DNA of 51,825 nucleotides, taken from NCBI GenBank assembly GCA_930990555.1, contig CAKNPW010000012.1, positions 1 to 51,825 of the forward strand. The letters run 5' to 3'. This DNA is from an uncultured Clostridium sp. Lineage in GTDB: Bacteria > Bacillota > Clostridia > TANB77 > CAG-508. The translations under genes were made by a program, and so were the position numbers. Shown here in pieces: positions 8,883 to 15,937 of the stretch (its first letter is position 1; each line of letters opens with the position of its first letter). The notes beneath the pieces are model-generated. The model was not told where the DNA came from, made no database searches, and saw only the letters and a list, made by a program, of their open reading frames with translations.

Positions 8883-9593
8883 ATGATATATAAATATAAC
8901 AAGCTTGTAAGAGATAAAATTCCTGAAGAAATAGAAAAAGCAGGAAAAAAATGTATTTATGAAGTTTTAGATGATGAAAAATATAGTAAAGAACTGGATA
9001 AAAAATTATTAGAAGAAGTTAATGAATATATATCAGACCATAGCAAAAAAGAAATGGCAGATGTGCAAGAAGTATTAAAGGCTATTATTAAATATAGGAA
9101 TATAGATGAAAAAAGAGTTGAAGAATTAAGGAAAGCTAAAGAGCTAAAAAAAGGTGGCTTCTATAATAAAATATATCTAACAGAAGTTTTAGAAGGTAAA
9201 AATGAAGACCAGGAACAAAACAAAATAAATACACAAGAAGGACTTCTAACAAATATAGATAAAAGCAGTACTTTAGACGAATTGCAAGAATATATAAGAA
9301 GCGTAATTAGAATACGTGGATTTGAAAAACAAGAGATAGAAAAAACAATGCTTTTATTATTAGAAGAAACTGGTGAACTTGCAAAGGCTATTAGAAAAGA
9401 TTATACAGATATCGGAATAGATGATAAAAAATTAAATCATTATACCAATATTGAAAATGAAATAGCTGATGTTTTTATAGTACTTACTTGTGTATGTAAT
9501 AAATTAAATATTAATTTATTTGATGCTGTGTATAAAAAAGAAACAGAGAATGTAACTAGAAATTGGGATAAGAAGGAGAATAAAAATGGATAA
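8883..9593 (+). CDS. Tandem MazG-like (all-alpha NTP pyrophosphohydrolase) protein
   Basis: A 236-aa protein with two pyrophosphohydrolase-like helical domains. The first (about 1-95) begins YNKLVRDKIPEEI, a form typical of small phosphoribosyl-ATP-pyrophosphohydrolase-like proteins, and has LLEEVNEY and MADVQEVL acidic motifs. The second (about 135-236) has LLLEETGELAKA and NEIADVFIVLTC, the EExxE and ExxD metal-binding motifs of MazG. The likely role is hydrolysis of non-canonical or excess NTPs; the substrate is unknown. The start is ATG 8883 with SD GAGGTG at 8871-8876. It overlaps the next gene by 8 bases. Confidence 0.75.
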   Translation: MIYKYNKLVRDKIPEEIEKAGKKCIYEVLDDEKYSKELDKKLLEEVNEYISDHSKKEMADVQEVLKAIIKYRNIDEKRVEELRKAKELKKGGFYNKIYLTEVLEGKNEDQEQNKINTQEGLLTNIDKSSTLDELQEYIRSVIRIRGFEKQEIEKTMLLLLEETGELAKAIRKDYTDIGIDDKKLNHYTNIENEIADVFIVLTCVCNKLNINLFDAVYKKETENVTRNWDKKENKNG

Positions 9594-10383
9594 TGTACAA
9601 AGTATTTTAAATAATTATTATAATGAATATGACGAAGATGGAAGATTAGAAAGAGATAAAGCACATAGTATAGAATTTATAACAACAACAAAATATATTG
9701 AACAATATTTAAATGAAGGAGATAAAATATTAGAAATAGGTGCAGGAACAGGTAGATATTCATTGTATTACGCAAAAAAGGGCTTTGATGTAAATGCAGT
9801 AGAATTAATAGAAAACAATTTAGATAAATTAAAAAGTAAAATAGAAGAAGGAATGTGCGTAAAAGCAGTACAGGGAAATGCAATGGATTTAAGTATGTTT
9901 GAAGATAATACATTTGATATAACATTATCTTTAGGCCCTTTATACCATTTATTTACTGAAGAAGATGTAAATAAAGCTGTAAGTGAAGCAATAAGGGTAA
10001 CAAAACCAGGGGGGAAAATATTTTTTGCATATATTACAAATGAAGCAACTATTTTTAATTATGGACTAAAAAAAAGACACTTAAAAGAATTAGAAAAAAT
10101 GTGTGATGAAAATTTTAAAGTTCCAAGTATCCCAGAAGAAATATTTGCTGTAAGATATATAAAAGATTTTAATAAAATAATGGCAAATTATAAAAATGTA
10201 AGAAAACTTAAAGAGCTTGCAACAGATGGAATTGCTGGAAGTATTGGCGCTATATATGTAAATGAATTATCTGATGAAGAATTTAAAATATGGATAAAAT
10301 ATCATTTGGCAAATTGCGAAAGAGAAGATTTAATGGGTTGTAGCAATCATATTTTATATATTGCAGAAAAAAATAAGGCATAG
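9586..10383 (+). CDS. Class I SAM-dependent methyltransferase
   Basis: A 265-aa Rossmann-fold methyltransferase of the Methyltransf_11/25 kind. Motif I is LEIGAGTGRYSLYYAKKG, motif II is NAVELIE, motif IV is SLGPLYHLF and motif V is VTKPGGKIFFA. The substrate cannot be read from the sequence; proteins of this shape act on small molecules or on ubiquinone-like compounds, so no specific role is assigned. Its start overlaps the MazG-like gene, so the two are translated together. Confidence 0.8.
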   Translation: MDNVQSILNNYYNEYDEDGRLERDKAHSIEFITTTKYIEQYLNEGDKILEIGAGTGRYSLYYAKKGFDVNAVELIENNLDKLKSKIEEGMCVKAVQGNAMDLSMFEDNTFDITLSLGPLYHLFTEEDVNKAVSEAIRVTKPGGKIFFAYITNEATIFNYGLKKRHLKELEKMCDENFKVPSIPEEIFAVRYIKDFNKIMANYKNVRKLKELATDGIAGSIGAIYVNELSDEEFKIWIKYHLANCEREDLMGCSNHILYIAEKNKA

Positions 10384-10396
10384 TTTAAAACTATGC
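10378..10396. terminator. Bidirectional terminator between converging genes
   Basis: Arms 10378-10386 and 10388-10396 form a perfect 9-bp stem with a T-rich tail on both strands. It overlaps the 3' ends of both the methyltransferase and the radical SAM gene. Confidence 0.75.
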
Positions 10397-11311
10397 TTTA
10401 TAAAATTTTCCTTGCCATAAATTTTCATCTTTTAAACGCTTTTCAAAACCATTTAAAATCCATTTTTTATGCAAATTCCATTCTGGTGAAACAAGTAAGT
10501 CCTTTGGTGCATCGCCAGAAATTCTATGTATAATTAAATCTGGTCTTACATGTGTTATAACATATGTAAGAGCATCTAGATAATAGTCTAATGTGATTGG
10601 TTCATATTCTTTGTTATAGTACATATTTGCAAGTACAGTATTTTTTACAATATATGTTGAATGTATTTTTAGTCCTTGAATATCATGGTTATTTATAAAT
10701 GTAACTGTATCTTTTATATCTTCAAAACTTTCTTTAGGAAGCCCAATCATCATATGTGTGATAATCTCTATATTATATTTTCTTAAAATATTAACAGCTG
10801 TTGTAAATTGCAAGCTAGAATAACAACGATTAATAATTTGGCCAATATTGTTATTTGAAGTTTGTAGTCCGAGTTCAACAGATACGTCATATTTATCAGA
10901 GTATGATGCTATTAATTTTGCAATATCTTCTGTAATACAATCAGGTCTTGTTGCAATAGAAATCCCGACAATTTTATTGCTAACATTTAAAGCGGAATCA
11001 TATTTTTCTTTTAGATTTTCTAGCGTATCATATGTGTTAGTAAAATTTTGAAAATATGCAATAAATTTATTAGCTCGTTTCCCACGATAGCTATTTAAGA
11101 AATTAGTTACTTGCTCTGCTATATGTTGATTAGCAAATTTAATCAATTCACCAGAACCTTTTTCACTACAGAAGATGCAACCAGAATTACTTAAAGTTCC
11201 ATCACGATTAGGACATGTAAAACCTGCATCAATACAGATTTTTAATGTCCTCTCACCAAATTTATTTTTATAATATTCATTTAAATGATTATATCTTTCT
11301 TGATTTTCCAT
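10391..11311 (-). CDS. yhcC: Radical SAM protein, YhcC/TIGR01212 family
   Basis: A 306-aa radical SAM protein. The cluster-binding cysteines are in CIDAGFTCPNRDG and GCIFCSEKGSGE, the wide-spaced C-x(n)-C-x-x-C pattern of the YhcC family rather than the canonical CxxxCxxC. Further family landmarks are GISIATRPDCI, VELGLQTSNN, MMIGLPKES and GLKIHSTYIVKNT. The physiological reaction of this family is poorly defined. I choose ATG 11311 (MENQERYNHLNEYY) because the promoter at 11321-11349 leaves no room for an SD or an upstream start. Confidence 0.85.
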   Translation of the reverse strand: MENQERYNHLNEYYKNKFGERTLKICIDAGFTCPNRDGTLSNSGCIFCSEKGSGELIKFANQHIAEQVTNFLNSYRGKRANKFIAYFQNFTNTYDTLENLKEKYDSALNVSNKIVGISIATRPDCITEDIAKLIASYSDKYDVSVELGLQTSNNNIGQIINRCYSSLQFTTAVNILRKYNIEIITHMMIGLPKESFEDIKDTVTFINNHDIQGLKIHSTYIVKNTVLANMYYNKEYEPITLDYYLDALTYVITHVRPDLIIHRISGDAPKDLLVSPEWNLHKKWILNGFEKRLKDENLWQGKFYKA

Positions 11312-11320
11312 AATGTACAT

Positions 11321-11349
11321 ATTATAACAAATATGAAAAAATAAGACAA
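11321..11349 (-). promoter_or_regulatory. Promoter of yhcC, implying a leaderless mRNA
   Basis: On the minus strand TTGTCT (11349-11344) and TATAAT (11326-11321) are 17 bases apart. Only 9 bases separate the -10 box from the ATG at 11311, so transcription would begin within about 3 bases of the start codon. Confidence 0.65.
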
Positions 11350-11364
11350 ATATCGACAGATTGA

Positions 11365-11394
11365 TTGACATAAAGTAAAGAAAAAGAGTATAAT
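11365..11394 (+). promoter_or_regulatory. Promoter of the 73-aa orphan gene
   Basis: TTGACA (11365-11370) and TATAAT (11389-11394) are both consensus hexamers, with an 18-base spacer. This is the strongest-looking promoter in the window. Confidence 0.8.
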
Positions 11395-11439
11395 TATATT
11401 GAGACTGGAGTATTATAACTTTAAGGAGGGTATTAGCCT

Positions 11440-11661
11440 ATGAAACAGCTTTTCATAAGAGGCAAGAGAACATCATTGGAGCGGGCTAGACGAGTAGTAA
11501 AGCAGGCATATGGTTCCAACAACTTCCAAGCAAGATATAAGAGAGGTGAAGTACAGCTGTACTTCCCGAACTATATTTCTGCTAAAGAGGTTGAAATAAT
11601 TGCAAAAGAACTGAGGCTTAAGGTAATTAGCCTTGGAACTAAAGCAATTTTAGATGTCTAA
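11440..11661 (+). CDS. Small basic protein of unknown function (73 aa)
   Basis: I do not recognise this protein. It begins MKQLFIRGKRTSLERARR, is strongly basic in the first half, and looks like a compact alpha/beta domain without signal peptide or membrane segment. Its SD is AAGGAGGG. It has its own consensus promoter and a strong terminator, so it is a monocistronic, probably well expressed unit. Base composition differs from its neighbours: it uses CGG, CGA, CTG and GCG codons that are rare elsewhere here, suggesting acquisition from another genome. A nucleic-acid-binding role is possible from its charge but is inference only. Confidence 0.7.
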   Translation: MKQLFIRGKRTSLERARRVVKQAYGSNNFQARYKRGEVQLYFPNYISAKEVEIIAKELRLKVISLGTKAILDV

Positions 11662-11672
11662 ACCCTTTGAAC

Positions 11673-11717
11673 CCCTTGGGATATGCAAGCAATAAGAGCA
11701 TATCCTGAGGGATTTTT
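11673..11717 (+). terminator. Strong terminator after the 73-aa gene
   Basis: A 14-bp stem (11673-11686 with 11698-11711, including two G-U pairs) is followed by ATTTTT. Confidence 0.85.
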
Positions 11718-11741
11718 CTGTTTTATATAGAATAAAATTGA

Positions 11742-11909
11742 AGCATTTACTTTAAAAAATTTTTTGATAAGCAATATTTTGATAAAGCATACAGAAGTGC
11801 AGAGGAGGCATTGGAGAAAGAAAAAATTGTAGTCTGGGATGATTTAGAAATATTCCCAACAGACAGAGCGAAACGTAAGACAACACTTGAAAAATTATGT
11901 AAAGTATGA
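11742..11909 (+). pseudogene. Degenerate reading frame, unrecognised
   Basis: An open frame of 55 codons without a usable start codon ends at TGA 11907-11909, followed immediately by TAA. It contains EKEKIVVWDDLEIFP and ends LEKLCKV. The protein-like composition suggests the 3' end of a lost gene. I cannot assign a family. The promoter for the next gene lies inside its end. Confidence 0.4.
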
Positions 11910-11915
11910 TAAAAT
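11887..11915 (+). promoter_or_regulatory. Promoter of the 11977 gene
   Basis: TTGAAA (11887-11892) and TAAAAT (11910-11915) are 17 bases apart, with an extended -10 TG at 11907-11908. Confidence 0.65.
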
Positions 11916-11976
11916 ATGAAAGTCGTAACTAATGTTGAGTTTTAACTACCATAAGGTAGGGAAAGGAGTTGCCATA

Positions 11977-12384
11977 ATGATAAAAGTGGCGCTTATAAAC
12001 GGATATAATGTATATGGAAGACTTATAGAAGAAAATTCATCTTCCATAATACTTGTAGCACAGCGGGAGCTGATTCCAGAGATGAGAATCTCTCATATCC
12101 GTTGTTCAAAAGACATCGGGGAAAAAATCGTCATTGACAGGACTCAGGTGGCAGAAACGGAGGAAGTCTCATATGATGAGATGGAATTTGTTGGTGAACC
12201 CGAGAAAGAGTGGTCTTTCTGGTTAGGTTTTAGCGAGCATTTGCCTGCTGACCAGCTTGAACCAGGAATCACTCAATATGACGAGGGACTGGTTAATCCA
12301 TTTAGCGAGGAATTAAATCTGGAGCCAAAAGTTGAAGTAGAAGAGGATCTGGAAGAAGAACTCGACGATGGAATTGACATGTAA
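11977..12384 (+). CDS. Unknown protein, paralogue of the 12720 gene
   Basis: A 135-aa protein (start ATG 11977, SD AAGGAG at 11963-11968). The first 40 residues read like a small beta-barrel of the Sm/SH3 kind (VALINGYNVYGRLIEEN). The middle holds IRCSKDIGE, EMEFVGEPE and ITQYDEG, all shared in order with the protein at 12720. The last 25 residues are almost entirely acidic. No enzymatic motif, signal peptide or membrane segment is seen. It has its own promoter and terminator, and its base composition is richer in G and C than the flanking chromosome. Function unknown; an RNA- or protein-binding adaptor is only a guess. Confidence 0.75.
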   Translation: MIKVALINGYNVYGRLIEENSSSIILVAQRELIPEMRISHIRCSKDIGEKIVIDRTQVAETEEVSYDEMEFVGEPEKEWSFWLGFSEHLPADQLEPGITQYDEGLVNPFSEELNLEPKVEVEEDLEEELDDGIDM

Positions 12385-12385
12385 A

Positions 12386-12429
12386 ATAATGACCACAGTG
12401 CATGTATGTGCACCGTGGTCATTATTTTT
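12386..12429 (+). terminator. Terminator after the 11977 gene
   Basis: A long stem of about 17 bp with one mismatch (left arm 12386-12402, right arm 12409-12425) is followed by ATTTTT. Confidence 0.85.
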
Positions 12430-12442
12430 AGCGAAATATACG

Positions 12443-12619
12443 CTAGTTTAAAAAATTACTAATATCGTTTTTTAAAGTTTCAAAATCACTAAAATGAATA
12501 CTATTTATTCCAAGAGTATGTGCTACTTCTATATTTTGCAAATTATCATCTATAAAAATACATTCTGATGGAATAAGCTTATATTTATCAAGTAATATTT
12601 TATAACATTCTATAGTTAA
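12443..12619 (-). pseudogene. C-terminal remnant of a HAD-family hydrolase
   Basis: Read on the minus strand this gives ECYKILLDKYKLIPSE, then CIFIDDNLQNIEVAHTLG and a stop. That is the last third of a HAD phosphatase, including motif IV (IDD), and closely resembles the ends of the intact HAD proteins at 24825 and 25500. A TAA (12620-12622) interrupts the frame upstream and the catalytic N-terminal half is missing. It is a dead fragment, probably cut off when the neighbouring cassette inserted. Confidence 0.75.
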
Positions 12620-12647
12620 TTAGCCAATATACAAAAATAAAAAAATA

Positions 12648-12656
12648 TGCTATAAT
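12648..12656 (+). promoter_or_regulatory. Extended -10 promoter of the 12720 gene
   Basis: TGCTATAAT at 12648-12656 is an extended -10 element. No convincing -35 hexamer is seen. Confidence 0.5.
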
Positions 12657-12719
12657 AAGCAATGTAACACGAAGGTAGAGAGAGCTTACAGTAAATAAAG
12701 TAAGTAGAAGGAGGTTCTT

Positions 12720-13127
12720 ATGGACGCAAAAAAGGATTCTATTGTAAATGTAATTACTAAATCAGGTAAATGCATTTGTGGTAGATTTTTAGGTGAAAAA
12801 AATGATAATATACGGATAGCCTTGCAACGCAAAGTTGTACCAGACGATAAGTTGCTGGGCAAAGAAGCACATGACAGATTTTTAATAAGATGTTCCAAAG
12901 ACATTGGAGAGCCTATAGATATACCTATTAGTGATTTTAAAACTTGGAGTTATGCGAGATATGAAGAAATGTGCTTCTTGGGTGAACCGGAAAGGAAAGA
13001 TTATTTCTGGCCTTTTTTCCATTTCCTTGATGCCAGATACTTAAATATTGAGAATTGTGTTATAACACAATATAACTCAGCTGGCTATTTTAAAGGAAGA
13101 AAAGAAGAACCACAGTTAGAAGACTAA
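12720..13127 (+). CDS. Unknown protein, paralogue of the 11977 gene
   Basis: A 135-aa protein preceded by a strong GGAGG SD. It matches the 11977 protein through its length: a barrel-like start (IVNVITKSGKCICGRFLGE), then IRCSKDIGEP, EEMCFLGEPE and a C-terminal CVITQYNSAG. It lacks the acidic tail of its paralogue and has a lysine/glutamate end instead. No family is recognised. Codon use is closer to the host than that of the 11977 gene, which suggests an older or differently sourced copy. The two are separated by a terminator, a HAD fragment and a separate promoter, so they are regulated independently. Confidence 0.75.
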   Translation: MDAKKDSIVNVITKSGKCICGRFLGEKNDNIRIALQRKVVPDDKLLGKEAHDRFLIRCSKDIGEPIDIPISDFKTWSYARYEEMCFLGEPERKDYFWPFFHFLDARYLNIENCVITQYNSAGYFKGRKEEPQLED

Positions 13128-13160
13128 TACTAACTGTAAAACAAACAGATTTCAATCATA

Positions 13161-13203
13161 GGGATGGAGTAATTAACAAAAACGTTGTTGGTTTCTCCAT
13201 CTC
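13161..13203 (+). promoter_or_regulatory. Long imperfect hairpin upstream of fabH
   Basis: GATGGAG (13163-13169) pairs with CTCCATC (13195-13201), and the inner arms pair with several G-U wobbles around the loop AAACG. No clean T-tract follows. It may terminate the upstream gene weakly or act in the leader of the fab operon. Confidence 0.45.
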
Positions 13204-13213
13204 GATGAAAAAA

Positions 13214-13227
13214 TCTGACCAGTCAGA
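13214..13227. promoter_or_regulatory. Palindromic operator candidate of the fab operon
   Basis: TCTGACCAGTCAGA is a perfect 6-2-6 inverted repeat lying 62 bases before the fabH ATG, near weak -35/-10 candidates (TTAAAA at 13232, TAAAAT at 13254). Its size and symmetry suit a dimeric TetR- or MarR-type regulator. It does not match the FapR or FabT sites that I know. Confidence 0.5.
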
Positions 13228-13288
13228 CTAATTAAAAATAAGCTAAAAAACAGTAAAATATTATATAGACTTTATATAGGGAGTAGAT

Positions 13289-14206
13289 ATGAACAATATA
13301 CAAATAATTTCAAGTGGAAAATATATTCCTGAAATAAAAATAACAAATGAAGAATTAGAAAAAAAGTATCAAGTAGAAGAAAATTATATTATAAAAAGAA
13401 CAGGAATAAAACAAAGATATTATACTAATGAAGAAATAGAACAATTAGCAATTAAAGCTTCAAAAGAAGCACTACAAAATGTAAAAGAAAATATAGATTT
13501 AATAATAGTAGCATCTATATCAGGAAGATGCCAAATGCCAAGTATATCTTACGAGATACAAAAATATTTTGATATAAAGAATTGTATGTGTATGGATATT
13601 CTAGCAGGATGTGCAGGCTTTATAAATGCTCTAGATATAGCAAAATTATATATAGATAGTAATAGAATAAATACTGCATTAGTTGTGGGAGTAGAAAAAT
13701 TATCAACACATCTAGACAAGAATGACATAAATACAGAAATATTGCTTGCAGATGGTGCAGGAGCAATTGTTATAAAAAGATGCGACCAATCAAAATTATA
13801 TGATTCATATATAGAAAGTAAAGGACAAAAAGGTGAAATATTAACATGTGTAAATAATGAAAAAATATATATGGATGGTAAAGAAGTATATAAATATGCT
13901 GTAACTGATACAGTAAAAAATATAAATAAGCTTTTGGAGAAAAATGAGATAACTATGGAAGATATAACTTATGTAATTCCACATCAATCTAATAGAAGAA
14001 TTTTGTCATCAATGGCAAACAAATTAAAACTTCAAAGTGACAAGATGTATTCAAATGTAGAAGAATATGGAAATACATTTTGTGCAAGTATTCCAATTGC
14101 ATTAGATGATATGTTTAAACAAAATAAACTAAAAGAAAATGATAAAGTTATTTTAATAGGATATGGTGGAGGTTTAAACACTGGAAGTATCTTATTAGAA
14201 CTATAA
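13289..14206 (+). CDS. fabH: 3-oxoacyl-ACP synthase III (FabH)
   Basis: Starts fatty-acid chains by condensing acetyl-CoA (or a branched acyl-CoA) with malonyl-ACP. The catalytic triad is present: C108 in LAGCAGFINA, H232 in IPHQSNRR and N262 in YGNTFCAS. At 305 aa it is slightly short compared with the usual 310-330, and the N-terminal half is divergent. A GGGAG SD precedes the ATG. First gene of the FASII operon, with a palindromic operator candidate upstream. Confidence 0.92.
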   Translation: MNNIQIISSGKYIPEIKITNEELEKKYQVEENYIIKRTGIKQRYYTNEEIEQLAIKASKEALQNVKENIDLIIVASISGRCQMPSISYEIQKYFDIKNCMCMDILAGCAGFINALDIAKLYIDSNRINTALVVGVEKLSTHLDKNDINTEILLADGAGAIVIKRCDQSKLYDSYIESKGQKGEILTCVNNEKIYMDGKEVYKYAVTDTVKNINKLLEKNEITMEDITYVIPHQSNRRILSSMANKLKLQSDKMYSNVEEYGNTFCASIPIALDDMFKQNKLKENDKVILIGYGGGLNTGSILLEL

Positions 14207-14227
14207 AACAAAGGAAGGAAGATTGTA

Positions 14228-15166
14228 ATGAAAATAGCTTTTATGTTTCCAGGTCAAGGAGCACAAACTGTAGGAATGGGAAAAGATTTATACGACAAAT
14301 ATGAAGAAATAAGAGAAGTATATAAAAAAGCTTCAGAGATATCAGGAAAAGATATAGCAGAACTAACATTTAATTCTACAATGGAAGAATTAAGCAAAAC
14401 AGAAAATACACAACTTGCAATAGCAACAATGAGTTTAGGAATTTTAAAAGTATTAGAAAATAAAGGAATTAAACCAGACGTAACAGTAGGATTAAGCTTA
14501 GGTGAATATCCAGCATTAATAAGTGGAGGATATTTAAGTTTTGAAGATGGAATCACATTATTAAAACATCGTGGTTATTTAATGGGTAATAAAGTAGAGC
14601 CAGGAAATTATAGTATGGCTGCAATAATTGGTTTAGATAGTAAAATTATAGAGGAAGTATGTGCAGAAATTGCAGCAAAAGGAATGTTTATTTCACCTGC
14701 AAATTATAATTATTCTGGTCAAACAGTAATTTCTGGAGACGAAGAAGCTATTAATTTAGCAATAGAAGCTTTAAAAGAAAAAGGAGCAAAAAGAGCTTTA
14801 AAATTAGCAACAGGTGGTCCTTTCCATACAACAAAATTAAATGAAGCAAAAGAATTATATACAGAAAAATTAAAAGAAGTAAAATTTAATACAGAAGCTC
14901 CAAAAGCAAAAGTAATAAAAAATCTAGATGGAACATTTTATAACGAAAATGATGATATGGTTGATGTATTATCAAGACATATTGTAAGTTCTGTAAGATT
15001 TGATAAAGCAATAAAAACAATGCAAGATTATGGAATAGATACATATGTAGAAATAGGACCAGGAAAAACATTAACAGGTTTTGTTAGAAAAGAAAACAAA
15101 GAAGCAAATGTAGTTAACATTAACAGTGTAAAAACACTAGAAGCTTTTTTAGATAGTTTAAAATAA
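14228..15166 (+). CDS. fabD: Malonyl-CoA:ACP transacylase (FabD)
   Basis: Transfers malonyl from CoA to ACP. The 312-aa protein has the FPGQGAQ start, the nucleophile motif GLSLGEYPAL (serine in the GxSxG elbow; the first x is Leu where E. coli has His), and GGPFHTTKL with the catalytic histidine. The C-terminal VEIGPGKTLTGFVRK is typical. An AAGGAAG SD precedes it. It lies 21 bases after fabH. No acpP gene, the substrate carrier, is found next to it. Confidence 0.95.
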   Translation: MKIAFMFPGQGAQTVGMGKDLYDKYEEIREVYKKASEISGKDIAELTFNSTMEELSKTENTQLAIATMSLGILKVLENKGIKPDVTVGLSLGEYPALISGGYLSFEDGITLLKHRGYLMGNKVEPGNYSMAAIIGLDSKIIEEVCAEIAAKGMFISPANYNYSGQTVISGDEEAINLAIEALKEKGAKRALKLATGGPFHTTKLNEAKELYTEKLKEVKFNTEAPKAKVIKNLDGTFYNENDDMVDVLSRHIVSSVRFDKAIKTMQDYGIDTYVEIGPGKTLTGFVRKENKEANVVNINSVKTLEAFLDSLK

Positions 15167-15201
15167 TATATGTAATAAAATATAAGTAAAGGAGAGTAAA
15201 A

Positions 15202-15936
15202 ATGGAAAAGAAAGTAGCTTTAATTACAGGTGGATCAAGAGGAATCGGAAAGGCAATTGCAGAAAAATTTGCTAAAAATGGATATGATTTAGTAATAAAT
15301 TATGTTTCAGATAATACAGATTTAGACGCAATAAAAGAAGAGTTTAAACAATATGGTTCAGAAGTATTAATGGAGAAAGCAGATGTAAGTAATTTCGAGC
15401 AATGCGAAAAAATGGTAACAGCTGCAATAGAAAAATTCGGAAGAATAGATGTATTAGTAAATAATGCAGGAGTGACAAGAGACAATTTATTAATGAGAAT
15501 GAAAGAAGAAGATTTTGATAAAGTAATCTCTATAAACTTAAAAGGAACATTTAATTTAACAAAATTAGTAACACCATATATGATGAAAAGAAGAGAAGGA
15601 AGAATAGTAAGTATATCATCAGTAGTTGGAGTTATGGGAAATGCAGGACAATCAAATTATGCAGCATCAAAAGCAGGAATTATAGGATTTACAAAAAGTG
15701 TTGCAAAAGAACTTGCATCAAGAAATATATTAGCAAACTGTGTAGCACCTGGATTTATAGCTACAGATATGACAGCAGTATTAAATGATAAAGTAAAAGA
15801 AAGTATTAATGCACAAATTCCTTTAAAGAGAATGGGAACTGCAGAAGAAATTGCAAATGCAGTTTACTTCTTAGGAGGAGAAGAAAATACTTATATAACA
15901 GGTCAAACATTAAATATAGATGGGGGTATGATTTAG
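15202..15936 (+). CDS. fabG: 3-oxoacyl-ACP reductase (FabG)
   Basis: NADPH-dependent SDR enzyme for the first reduction step of the elongation cycle. The cofactor motif GGSRGIGKAI is at the N terminus, followed by NNAG and the catalytic S140, Y153 and K157 (ISS...NYAASKAG). The end is ITGQTLNIDGGMI, diagnostic of FabG. Length 244 aa is normal. SD AAAGGAGAG. The stop is 1 base from the fabF start, so the two are tightly coupled. Confidence 0.96.
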   Translation: MEKKVALITGGSRGIGKAIAEKFAKNGYDLVINYVSDNTDLDAIKEEFKQYGSEVLMEKADVSNFEQCEKMVTAAIEKFGRIDVLVNNAGVTRDNLLMRMKEEDFDKVISINLKGTFNLTKLVTPYMMKRREGRIVSISSVVGVMGNAGQSNYAASKAGIIGFTKSVAKELASRNILANCVAPGFIATDMTAVLNDKVKESINAQIPLKRMGTAEEIANAVYFLGGEENTYITGQTLNIDGGMI

Positions 15937-15937
15937 A

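Noticed and set aside
11742..11909. A functional small gene
   Set aside because: No start codon with SD in the frame; it lies across the promoter of the next gene and ends in TGA directly followed by TAA.
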